Shown here: positions 23,741-31,902 of the stretch, piece after piece
How the letters are laid out: each line of letters begins with the position of its first letter
Position numbering within the stretch: the stretch's first letter is position 1
Assembly: GCA_030448125.1 (NCBI GenBank)
Contig: JAUJNO010000005.1
Location: forward strand, 115,154 to 179,153
Direction of reading: 5' to 3'
DNA length: 64,000 nucleotides
Source of the DNA: Rubrobacteraceae bacterium
GTDB lineage: Bacteria; Actinomycetota; Rubrobacteria; Rubrobacterales; Rubrobacteraceae
Translations under genes and position numbers: made by a program
The notes under the pieces: generated by a model
What the model was told of the DNA's origin: nothing
What the model saw: only the letters and a program-made list of their open reading frames with translations
Databases searched by the model: none

Positions 23741-23854
23741 CTAACCGACGGCGGGCTCCGCGAGCATCCGGGCCTTGAAGACACCCTCTAAAGGTCGAGT
23801 CTCCGGGACGAAGGAGTCGCCGTTCACGAAGACTTCATCCGCGCTCTCGGTCAT
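23741..23854 (-). CDS. Short repeated ORF, copy B (37 aa)
   Basis: ATG at 23854; reads TESADEVFVNGDSFVPETR then PLEGVFKARMLAEPAVG and a TAG. It follows the mod remnant directly. Copy A at 22425 ends in the same EPxVG-stop. The two copies flank the VapBC-HicB block as direct repeats about 1.3 kb apart. It could be a tiny gene or the C-terminal tail of the Mod protein displaced by a frameshift. Confidence 0.45.
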   Translation of the reverse strand: MTESADEVFVNGDSFVPETRPLEGVFKARMLAEPAVG

Positions 23855-23855
23855 G

Positions 23856-26112
23856 CTCCTCGCCGCCGCTGGCCGTCGTGGTACGCCTTGCGGCTCTTCG
23901 TCCACGGGATCGACGCCTCGTCGCGCAGGCGCAGCCGGTAGCGGAAGGGTGTCGCAGCTTCTCGTTCGTGTTCATCGAGTGTGTACCGGAGCAGGTAGTC
24001 GTCGCCTCCACAGCGCCAGCGCCTCCTGCCCGTCCGCCTCGTGGGTGAAGGCGATGTTGTTCCTCGTCCTCGTAGGACTCTTTAGGTACTTGAAGGCGTG
24101 GATCCCTGTGCGAGACGCTTTTCCGTCCTTCCAGTCCTTCGAGTAGATCACCTTCAGTATGCGCGGCTTCATCACCGTCTCGGTACTCCCCATCTCCACC
24201 AGGATCCTTCCGGTTTCCGCCGTCCTCTCGGTTCAGGTCTATGACGGCGTGACCGGTGGTAGAAGAAAGAGGTAAGTCCCCCTCCAGATTCCCGCGCAGA
24301 CAATCCTCGGTAGCATGCACACACTTTTGGAAAAGAAAATGCGCTAACGTTTCCTAGAATATGAGAGGAGATTGGTTCCATACGCTGTTGCGGAATACTC
24401 TTTTTATCCCACCAACTTGACGGAAGCTTCCTTTCCTCCGTCCGCGACTTCATATAAATGCCCGTTCTCTTTTCTCGAAGAAGTTCAGAAATATCGCTGA
24501 GGACCCTTTCATGTCCCCACTTCCAGTGTTTACGGGATATATAGCCTCTTCCCGCTAGGTTTCTTCAAGAGCAACCCACTTTTTCTTAGACTCGCCCTGT
24601 AAAGGCGGGAGCTTGAAGCAGGGGCGCTAGGTCTTGCCACCCTGTTTGCGTCGGCACCTCCTTTCTTGAAGGCGAATGATCGTCGGATTCGAACCAGCCT
24701 TTGGCCACGTTTCTATCGTTGACATCGGTTCCTCGCAACAGCTGTGCCCAGCGCGTTGTGCCGGTTGGCAGAGTCATCTGCCGTCCAAGATCCAGGGCGC
24801 AATCTATTCTCTAACAAGGCTAGCCAAGAGGAGTGTTTAAAGTCGTTCTTGTATAGAATCTTTGCGGATTGTACGGCGGCTATGTAGATGCACTTGACCT
24901 CCTCACGGTAGCGTTTCTGTAGCAGGCTCAACGCCTGGAAGTTCTCGCTCTCTATAAGGAGCCCGTCGGTCCCTTCGTCCAGGTCTTCGATGCTCGCCAG
25001 CAGCCGGTCCTCCCTCGTCCAGAGCTTCGTGTCGAGCACCAGGAACTGGTTGGCTTGAGGAAATCAGTTTCGGGCTGCGTGATGTTCTCCTCGATGATGG
25101 CGAAGAGGCGCACCCCCTCGCGCTGGGCGTCGTTGGCGGCGACCTCGGGGTTTCGGGCACGCGGTAGGTCAGAGAGTACTCGGCACGAGCTTCTTCTTCT
25201 CAGCCTCTTCGAAAATCTGGGCGAGGAACGCGATAACGCCGCGCCCGACGGTCTTTACGGCCCGACCTCGGCCCTCGGAACGCTCCGGCCCCCAGGCGTC
25301 GATCGTTCGAGCGTTCTTGAGGAGAAGTCCAGTCTTCAGGAAGCCCTTCAGGTCCTTGTGGACGAAGAAGTCCGAGGTGTTGCGGCCGCGGCAGCAGGTG
25401 CCGGCGCTCGCCCGCCGGCTCCAGCGGCCAGGGCCTCCGGGTGGTTCTTCGGGGCGGGAGGCGGCGATGATCTTCTCCTGCTGGTTCCTCGTCCCGTAGG
25501 CCGTCTGCTCCTTCGCGGTCAGGGGCCACCGAAGGGGATGGTGGTGAGGTAGGCCGCGTCCTTCGCCAGGACGAAGAACGCTTCTCGCCCTTCACGTTGT
25601 TCTGCTCCGTGTCGGCGGCGGGCTCGAAGTGGATGACGCCGCCCGACTTGAAGCGGTAGTCGGTGAAGTGCTCTTTCTGGTCGGCGTTGGCCCGGTGCAG
25701 GTAGACCTCCTCGCCGTTGTGCCGCTGGAGGAAATCGCCGTTGTCGTAGTAGCGGCTAAAGAAGGTGTAGACGTGGTTGAAGATCGTGGCCTTCAACTCC
25801 TCCAGGTCCACGGCTTCGCCGGTTTTGGGATCCAGGTACGCCTCCCGAGCGGCGTCTCGTGGAAGCTCTGGGACGGGCGTACTCGCCGAAGCTCTCCCGG
25901 AGGTCGGTTGCTTGCCGCAACTCCTCGGCTTGAGCGGACTGCCGGGCAATCGCGCCACCCTTCGACTCTTCCACCACCTCGGCCAGACCGTTCTGGATAA
26001 AGTGTTCGATCTCACCGCGCTTCCATGATGCGGTAGATCCCGAAGTCCAACTCCTTGCTCTCGAACTGGAAGAGCTGGCGTAGTAGATCTTGCAGCCGCG
26101 CGCGTCGCTCAT
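23856..26112 (-). pseudogene. mod: Type III-like DNA methyltransferase (Mod), heavily broken
   Basis: N-terminal fragments: EIEHFIQNGLAEVVEESKGG, then TIFNHVYTFFSRYYDNGDF and HFTDYRFKSGGVIHFEPAAD (26.1-25.5 kb). Middle: DGLLIESENFQALSLLQKRY and VKCIYI, where the catalytic DPPY that should follow is missing. C-terminal fragments: LPSSWWDKKS, SAFSFPK, STTGHAVIDLNREDGGNRK (S-adenosylmethionine region) and LKVIYSKDWKDGKASRTGIH (24.45-23.97 kb). Frames change at least six times and foreign sequence sits at 24.48-24.83 kb. Family role: N6-adenine modification that protects against Res. Confidence 0.85.
24480..24830 (-). repeat. Degenerate partial copy of the 26.7-kb gene lodged in mod
   Basis: The stretch GTTTCTATCGTTGACAT ... 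AAGATCCAGGGCG (about 24707-24798) matches 27000-27075 inside the unknown gene at 26722-27165, as does the preceding GAACCAGCC. The rest (TQTGWQDLAPLLQAPAFTGR on the minus strand) is not recognised. It replaces the catalytic middle of mod. Confidence 0.55.
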
Positions 26113-26218
26113 CTTATCCTCCGCCCGGCCGCTCTGATCGGCGTCTTCCCCAACGATACAAGTATCCGCGAAGAGCCGCGATTGGCAACGAGCGAATACG
26201 CCAGTCTACCTCCGGGAC

Positions 26219-26473
26219 TTACCCGTACACACTCCCCCGGTGTCCGACCGCGAGTATAAGAACCTCCCGCGCCTCGTCGTCCACGCGGTAGACGATCCGG
26301 TAGTCTCCGACTCTCACGCGCCAGTCTTCGAGGCTCCCGGTACCGCGCATCTTGACGGCGCCGCGGGGTCGGGGTCTTCGGCGAGAGCACGGACGGCCTG
26401 CTCGAGCCGGTCGTACGTGCTCTGCGGCAAACGGTTCATGGTCTTGCGAACCCGCCGGGATGACCTCGTACAA
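26219..26473 (-). pseudogene. RelE/ParE-type toxin, frameshifted
   Basis: The C-terminal half is good: DWRVRVGDYRIVYRVDDEAR and EVLILAVGHRGSVYG, which is the RelE/ParE core. The N-terminal half becomes RelE-like only in a neighbouring frame (TYDRLEQAVRALAEDPRPRG across 26400-26360), so one indel disables it. The start is a TTG at 26473. Confidence 0.8.
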
Positions 26474-26492
26474 GATCGCGGCTGGTCTACTA

Positions 26493-26731
26493 TTACTCGG
26501 GAGCGCCGGGGAGTCTCCGCCTCCCGAGCCGCCGGCGCTCTTTCTCCATCGACGGCCTCGGAGTCGAAGCCTCCTCGCCGCGCTCTATCTCGCGCAGCGA
26601 CTCGTCCGCAGCCCGCAGGTCTTCGAGATCTCGAGGGCCTCCAGGAGCCGTTCGTACTCCTCGATGTCCAGGATCACGCCCTGACGCTTGCCAGTTTTGT
26701 CGGTTACATCGATGTGAGGTCTTACCTCCAC
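26493..26731 (-). pseudogene. Antitoxin partner of the RelE-type toxin, frameshifted
   Basis: Begins at a GTG (26731): EVRPHIDVTDKTGKRQGVIL, DIEEYERLLEALE, typical of Phd/YefM/RelB-like antitoxins. The frame shifts near 26630; in the next frame it continues DLRAADESLREIERGEEAST and would end at 26493, 20 bp before the toxin start. Both members of the pair are thus interrupted. Confidence 0.7.
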
Positions 26732-27165
26732 CGAGGCTGCGCTTGAGGGTAGATCAAAGATCCTCCCGCGTAGCCTGGCTGGCCACCCGGCTCCCACTGC
26801 TGGGCGAGAAAGACGTACGTTCCGCTCTCCGCGTCCGGCGGGACGCGTACCAGGGCATCCAATGTTTCCTCGTACGGAACGATGATCTTCTCGAAGAAGT
26901 TCAGAGGATCGCCGTTCAGGCGCCCGCTCAGAACCGCCAGCGGAGCCAGGGGCGCTATCCCTTCCACTTTCAGGCGTATCGCGGAACCAGCCGCCACGTT
27001 TCTATCCGCGACACGGGCGCGAAAACGCCCCGCGTTGTGGTTGGCGAGTATCATCTGCCCCAAGATCCAGGGCGAGAGCTTGCGCTTTTTGAGTTCCGGC
27101 CGCCAGGTCTCGGGCCGGTCGTACGAAGCGTACTCGCCCTGCCAATCTATGGCTAAATTTTTCAT
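26722..27165 (-). CDS. Unknown protein upstream of the broken toxin-antitoxin pair
   Basis: 147 aa from an ATG at 27165 (MKNLAIDWQGEYASYDRPET). No family recognised. The sequence reads like a beta-rich adaptor domain: SAIRLKVEGIAPLAPLAVLS and DAESGTYVFLAQQWEPGG. It overlaps the antitoxin start by 10 bp. A decayed partial copy lies inside mod at 24.5-24.8 kb, so the gene or its segment has been duplicated locally. Confidence 0.6.
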   Translation of the reverse strand: MKNLAIDWQGEYASYDRPETWRPELKKRKLSPWILGQMILANHNAGRFRARVADRNVAAGSAIRLKVEGIAPLAPLAVLSGRLNGDPLNFFEKIIVPYEETLDALVRVPPDAESGTYVFLAQQWEPGGQPGYAGGSLIYPQAQPRWR

Positions 27166-27275
27166 CTGATAGCCGCCTCGTTGCTGCTTGCGCAGTAATT
27201 CTAGTTCAGAGAGTACTCGCAGCACACACGAAAACGAGGGGCTACACGGGAGGCACTGCTGTATTTGCTACTTGG

Positions 27276-28098
27276 TTAGTCTTTCGCGACAGTGGTGCCC
27301 GCGGCAGAGATGCCGGCGGCGGGGCTCACAGTGGTCGTCGCGGGGAGGCGGCGGCGATGGTCCTCCCAGCCCTCGTCCACCTTGGTGAGGACCTCGGCCA
27401 GCCGGAGCTTCTCAGCCGGATCACGGGCCACGCCGGGTCGAACTCGCCGCGGAAGGCGGAGAATCTCGGGGCGGCCGGACGGGCGTGGTGGTTGTTGTAG
27501 CCCTCGCCGAAGGTGATGAGCGCCAATAGCTTGAGGTTGGTCGCGTCGTTCTCGAAGCTCTTGGAGCCGAAGGTGTGCCCGGCGCCGTTGATCGCGGCGT
27601 TCAAGAGCAGGTACACGACCGCCAGCGTCGTGAGCGCGACGAGGCCCGGCCCTATGCCCATCAGCAGCACCAGGACCACACCCGTCAGAGAGAACCCGAG
27701 TGTCGTTCCTCAAGAGCGCCCTGTCGAGACGGTCGAAGGGGAGATCGGAGGCGTACTTCTCCAGGGTGTCGCCGTCGTTCGCCTCACGGCGATAGTAGTA
27801 GACGTTGCCGATCATGATCTTCCAGTACCCCTCGATGTGGGGCTGTGCGGGTCTCCTCGATGTCGCTGAAGTTATGGTGCTTGCGATGTACTGCCACCCA
27901 TTCCCGGGGCGAGATGCTCGTGAGCATCCACGTCCCGAAGCGCATGAACATGGTCAGAGCGGGGTGAAGCCGGATAGCCTTGTGCGCAAGCACCCGGTGC
28001 AGATAGATGGTGGTGATCAAAGTAGCCACCTCCGCAAGCACCAGCCCCACCAATACGGCCACTACGTAGCCCACGAAACCTCCCTCGGCCAGACGCAA
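27276..28098 (-). pseudogene. Acyl-CoA/fatty-acid desaturase, decayed copy
   Basis: The N-terminus reads LVGLVLAEVATLITTIYLHR and VLAHKAIRLHPALTMFMRFG, then WVAVHRKHHNFSDIE, after which frames shift near 27850, 27700 and 27490. All three histidine boxes (HRVLAH, HRKHH, HNHHA-like) are present at DNA level. It is very close to the intact gene at 62172-62990 on the opposite strand, so it is a broken duplicate. Confidence 0.9.
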
Positions 28099-28214
28099 GA
28101 CGGCGTCCGGCGAACCATAATTTTCCTAACCCTCTCTCACCGTAACCGGGAGAGAGACCTCCGGCCCATCCCTAGAGGCGCCCTTCCTCCGCAGACGAAG
28201 GTCCCCGGCGGCGC

Positions 28215-28243
28215 GAGGGCCAGAAGGAATCTCCCTGGCCCTC
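28215..28243 (-). terminator. Stem-loop downstream of cspA
   Basis: GAGGGCCAG (28215-28223) pairs with CTGGCCCTC (28235-28243) around an 11-base loop. It lacks a U tract on the minus strand, so termination efficiency is unclear. Confidence 0.35.
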
Positions 28244-28266
28244 ACACTCTCTGCGATGTTTGGTTT

Positions 28267-28470
28267 TTAGACGGGGGTAACGTTCTCCGCCTGCATGCCC
28301 TTCTTGCCGCGGGTCGCCTCGTAGGAGACCTTTGCGCCCTCGTCCAGGGACTTGAAGCCGCTGCCTGCTATACCGGTGTGGTGAACGAAGAGATCTTCGC
28401 CACCCTCATCCGGGGAGATAAAGCCGTAGCCTTTCTCGTCGTTGAACCACTTGACCGTTCCCTGGGGCAT
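28267..28470 (-). CDS. cspA: Cold-shock protein
   Basis: 67 aa, the usual length. RNP1 [10 protein letters not shown] and RNP2 DLFVHHTGI are both present after the start [12 protein letters not shown]. Single OB-fold proteins of this family bind single-stranded RNA and DNA and melt RNA structure. It stands alone; a GC-rich stem-loop lies 24 bp beyond the stop. Confidence 0.97.
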   Translation of the reverse strand: MPQGTVKWFNDEKGYGFISPDEGGEDLFVHHTGIAGSGFKSLDEGAKVSYEATRGKKGMQAENVTPV

Positions 28471-28715
28471 ACTGGAGCCCGCCTTTCTTCTTTTCTGGGT
28501 TCCGGCAAACGAAAAGCCCCCTTATCTCAGGGCGGCGATCAATCTGCTGCAAACCCACCTTCGATTACTCGCCCAGTATAGCAGGCGTGGTACGACACAC
28601 AAGTCGTGATCTGTAGGACCTACCGGTGCCGGACGATTCAGCGGTGCTTAACGAACAGGCTTATTGGGGAGAGTGCGGAGAAGGAGGCTTGAATATCGCT
28701 CATTGGGAGGTTCGG

Positions 28716-29390
28716 ATGACCGGGGCCGCAAACGACACGCCACAGGAGGTGCCGCGAATCTCGCTCACCTTCGACGACGGTCCGCATCCCATCTGGACTC
28801 CGCGCGTGCTGGGGGCGTTACAGAGAGCCGAGACCCGGGCCACGTTCTTCGTCGTAGCCCCGCTGGCTCGGCGGTTCCCGCGTTTGATCTCCGAGATTCT
28901 CAGGTACGGGCACGGGGTTGAGTTCCACTGCACGGAGCACGTGCGGCACACGGAGCAGTCTCGCGAGGAGGTCGAGGCCGACGTCCGGGATGGTCTGCGA
29001 GAGCTCCGGCGCCAGGGAGTATGCCCCCGATTCTGGCGTCCGCCGTGGGGCGTGCTCGCGCCCTTTACGGCGGAGATCACCTGCGCGTTCGGGCTCGAGC
29101 TTGCCCTGTGGACGGAGGGCACCCACGACTGGCGGGGAGACCCAGCCTCCGAGATGCTGGAGCGCGTGGGACCCGAGCTTCGTCCGGGCTCTATCGTGCT
29201 GATGCACGATGGAATCGGGCCCGGCGCCCTCCGATCCGGCTGCGGCGAGACCGTCGCCCTCGTGGAGGGCCTCGTAGAACGCATCCGCTTCCTCGGGTGC
29301 GAGCCAGGCCCCCTGGACGCAACCTTAACAGTGGGGACATCCCCCACGAGTGAAGCATTTTCGGAGCAGGAAAGGCCCGTGGGAACGTGA
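28716..29390 (+). CDS. Polysaccharide deacetylase (NodB domain)
   Basis: 224 aa from the ATG at 28716, which follows GGGAGG; the frame is open upstream to 28626. NodB motifs: SLTFDDGPHPIWTPRVL (motif 1, catalytic Asp pair), VEFHCTEHVRHT (motif 2, H-x(3)-H type metal site, slightly unusual), FWRPPWG (motif 3), LWTEGTHDW (motif 4) and IVLMHDG (motif 5). It removes N-acetyl groups from an envelope polysaccharide. It overlaps the next gene by GTGA, starting a three-gene operon. Confidence 0.9.
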   Translation: MTGAANDTPQEVPRISLTFDDGPHPIWTPRVLGALQRAETRATFFVVAPLARRFPRLISEILRYGHGVEFHCTEHVRHTEQSREEVEADVRDGLRELRRQGVCPRFWRPPWGVLAPFTAEITCAFGLELALWTEGTHDWRGDPASEMLERVGPELRPGSIVLMHDGIGPGALRSGCGETVALVEGLVERIRFLGCEPGPLDATLTVGTSPTSEAFSEQERPVGT

Positions 29391-29686
29391 GAGAGAACAT
29401 AGACCGCCGGCTCGAGCACGCCGCCCGGCGGGCGGACGAAGACTCGGGCGCCTCGCTCGCTGCGTTTTCAGCGGAGCTCCGGTGCGCGGTCGCGGAAGCC
29501 TGCCGAGAGATCCTGGGCGAGGAGGTCCAAGCTCGCGGCTCCCGCCCGTTCGCCGTCGGCGACGCCCTCGACCAGGCCCGACGCGACTCGGGGCTCTTTC
29601 TCCTCCAGCACCGCCTCCTAGAGCCTGCATTCGCTCGCCCGGACGAGTGCCGGGAGGCTGTCTTGGGGAGGTACGCACGCCCATGA
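29387..29686 (+). CDS. Small unknown protein between deacetylase and methyltransferase
   Basis: 99 aa, overlapping both neighbours by four bases (GTGA and ATGA), so it is very probably translated. Charged and helical (RRLEHAARRADEDSGASLAA, EVQARGSRPFAVGDALDQAR). No family recognised. The context suggests a part in envelope glycan or lipochitooligosaccharide-like modification. Confidence 0.65.
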   Translation: MRENIDRRLEHAARRADEDSGASLAAFSAELRCAVAEACREILGEEVQARGSRPFAVGDALDQARRDSGLFLLQHRLLEPAFARPDECREAVLGRYARP

Positions 29687-30291
29687 CGGAGCGTTTCCGC
29701 CGGGAGTACTTCGAGGAGCTCTACGGGAAGTCTGAGGATCCGTGGGAGTTCGCCACGAGCGAGTACGAGAAGAGGAAGTATGGGCGGACGCTCGCCGCCC
29801 TGGAGGGGCGCCGTTTTCACCGGGCACTGGAGGCAGGCTGCTCCATTGGCGTCTTCACGGCCATGCTCGCCCCCTACTGCGACGAGCTCTTAGCCGTGGA
29901 CACCTCCGAGCGGGCCGTCGAGCTCGCCCGAGAGCGCCTCTCGGGCTCCCGGCACGTGCGTGTCGAGCGCAGCACCCTCCCCGAGGAGGCGCCGGCGGGA
30001 CCGTTCGACCTTATCGTGGCCTCCGAGTTCCTCTACTACCTCACGGAGGACCTCCTGCTCGCGGCTCTTCGGCGCTTCGAGCAGGAGCTCGCCCCTGGGG
30101 GCAGCCTGCTCGTCGTACACATGCGCAAGGAGATAGAAATCTATCCTCTCCAGGGCGACGAGGTGCACGATCTCCTTAACCGCCATACCCGGCTCGCGAA
30201 CGTACTCGCCGTAACCGAGCCGGAGTACCGGCTGGACCTTTTTAGGGATGCCGGGAGCCGCGCGCGCCGGAGAGCGGAAGGACAATCTTAG
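29683..30291 (+). CDS. NodS-like SAM-dependent methyltransferase
   Basis: 202 aa from the ATG at 29683. It begins FRREYFEELYGKSEDPWEFA and YEKRKYGRTLAAL, the NodS signature, with SAM motif RALEAGCSIGVFTAML and FDLIVASEFLYYL. NodS-like enzymes N-methylate the free amine of deacetylated glucosamine, which fits the upstream deacetylase. The TAG stop coincides with the target duplication of the IS that follows; the same stop exists in the reconstructed empty site. Confidence 0.9.
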   Translation: MTERFRREYFEELYGKSEDPWEFATSEYEKRKYGRTLAALEGRRFHRALEAGCSIGVFTAMLAPYCDELLAVDTSERAVELARERLSGSRHVRVERSTLPEEAPAGPFDLIVASEFLYYLTEDLLLAALRRFEQELAPGGSLLVVHMRKEIEIYPLQGDEVHDLLNRHTRLANVLAVTEPEYRLDLFRDAGSRARRRAEGQS

Positions 30292-30332
30292 AGTGCATTT
30301 CAAAACCTTGCTGCGATGTTAGGCTTGCCGCC

Positions 30333-31126
30333 ATGAACAAGGAACTGGTGAGCGACGAACTATGGCGGATCGTCGAGCCGCTGCTCCCGACCGAACCGCC
30401 CAAGGTGAGAGGTGGTAGACCTCGGATACCGGACCGGGCGGTGCTCTCGGGCATTGTCTTCGTCCTCAGGAGCGGAATCCCTTGGCGTATGCTGCCTAAT
30501 GAGTTGGGCTTTGGAAGCGGCGTAACGTGCTGGCGGCGGCTCCCGGACTGGCAGAAGGCGGGTGTCTGGCATCGTCTGCACCGGACGCTGCTGGACCGGC
30601 TGGGAAGGTGCGGCAAGGTGGACTGGTCGAGGGCGAGCTTGGACTCGGCAAGTGTGCCCGCCAAAAGGGGGGCGAAGCGGTCGGGCCCAACCCGACCAAC
30701 CGGGGCAAGCCCGGCTCCAAGCGTCACGTTCTGACCGACCGCAACGGCGTTCCCCTCGCCGTGGTGCTCACTGCCGCCAACGTGCACGACTCCAAGGTCT
30801 TCGAAGAGCTGGTGGACACCGTCGGGCCGGTTAAGCGCCCCGGGAAAGGCCGGCCCCGCAGGAGGCCGGAGAAGCTGCATGCCGACAAGGCTTACGACTT
30901 CCGGTGCTGCCGAGCGGTTCTGCGTCGTCGTGGCATCAAGAGCCGCATCGCAAGGAGGGGAAAAGACGCCAGCGAGAGGTTGGGACGGTACCGGTGGGTG
31001 GTGGAGCGCACACTGGCATGGCTGGCACGGTACCGCAGACTTTTGGTGCGCTACGAGAGGCGAGCGGACATCCACGAGGCGTTTCTTTATCTTGGATGTG
31101 CGCTCATCTGCCTTACGCTCACGTAA
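30333..31126 (+). CDS. IS5-family transposase in two frames (-1 frameshift)
   Basis: The first frame (30333-30734) has the IS5 N-terminus: DELWRIVEPLLPTEPPKVRG, LSGIVFVLRSGIPWRMLPNE and the first catalytic Asp in ASLDSASV. The second frame supplies NPTNRGKPGSKRHVLTDRNG, the second Asp in KLHADKAYD and the Glu in RWVVERTLAWLARYRRL. The frames meet at CCAAAAGGGGGGCG (30661-30674); a -1 slip there gives a protein of about 264 aa. Programmed frameshifting is common in this family, but a lost base is possible. Confidence 0.9.
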
Positions 31127-31317
31127 ACACGCGACGCCGACCATTTCACCATCGAGATACCCGCACCCGAGCAGCTCCGGAAGAAGGAGCCTCCTCGAAT
31201 AGGGTAGAGCCCGTTTGTAAGGGTTCGAGGAGAGTTTGCTTCGCCGGTCTTGCTTTCCGCTGAAATACCGGATATGAACTACGATAGGACCGATCCATTG
31301 GGATAAGGAGGGCAACC

Positions 31318-31806
31318 ATGGAAACGAACGAACAGGGCGTCACCCACATTCCTCCAGGCGGAGGCAAGAAGCTCTGGGTGACAGACGAGTTGATGACCTT
31401 CAAAGTGTCGGGTGAAGACACCGGCGGGGCGTATTCGCTTACCGATTCGGTGGTGCCACCGCAAGGTGGCCCACCTCCCCACATCCACCACCGGGAGGAC
31501 GAGGCCTTCTGGATGTTAGAGGGGGAACTAGAGGTTTTAGTGGGTGAGAACAGGTTCAAGGCGGCTGCCGGTTCTTTCGTCCACCTGCCTAAAGGCGTTC
31601 TCCACTCCTACCAGAACGTCGGCACCGGGCCCGCCAGATTCCTAACGTTGATGGTCCCGGCTGGGTTGGAGAAGTTTTTTGAGGAAGTAGGCAAGCCGGG
31701 CACAGACCTGTCTTCCCCGCCGCCGTTCGAAGAAGAGGACATCGATAAACTCTTGGCAGTCGCACCGAAGTACGGCGTGGAGATACCACCACCTCCTGAG
31801 TCATAG
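31318..31806 (+). CDS. Cupin-domain protein, apparently an IS passenger
   Basis: 162 aa, ATG after AAGGAGG. Cupin motif 1 is PPHIHHREDEAFWMLEGELE (metal-binding His-His-Glu), and motif 2 PKGVLHSYQNVG supplies the last His. This is the layout of quercetinase-like or general small-molecule cupins; the substrate is unknown. It lies inside the inverted repeats of the IS, in the same direction as the transposase. Confidence 0.9.
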   Translation: METNEQGVTHIPPGGGKKLWVTDELMTFKVSGEDTGGAYSLTDSVVPPQGGPPPHIHHREDEAFWMLEGELEVLVGENRFKAAAGSFVHLPKGVLHSYQNVGTGPARFLTLMVPAGLEKFFEEVGKPGTDLSSPPPFEEEDIDKLLAVAPKYGVEIPPPPES

Positions 31807-31902
31807 GCCAATACTTCTGGTTCAAATGTACGGCCCCGGTTTTGAAACACACTCTTAGTCGACGGCGGGTCCTCCGGTAGGCCTCTCTAAGCCAGGAGAG
31901 CT

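Larger units (their letters stand above)
30291..31854. mobile_element. IS5-type element of 1564 bp with a cupin passenger gene
   Basis: Left end GAGTGCATTTCAAAACC (30291-30307) and right end, read inward, GAGTGTGTTTCAAAACC (31854-31838) match at 15 of 17 bases. Both are flanked by TTA (30288-30290 and 31855-31857), the short TNA-type duplication known for IS5 relatives. Inside are the transposase (30333-31126) and a separate cupin gene (31318-31806). No second inverted repeat is seen directly after the transposase. Confidence 0.75.

Noticed and set aside
24660..24700. GGATTCGAACC, the complement of a tRNA T-loop
   Set aside because: No stems can be formed around it and the same stretch aligns to the coding copy at 26.98-27.0 kb, so it is chance.
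30242..31315. Long antisense frame of 357 codons across the IS
   Set aside because: It is the complement of the transposase, has no family features and is explained by GC-biased codon use.
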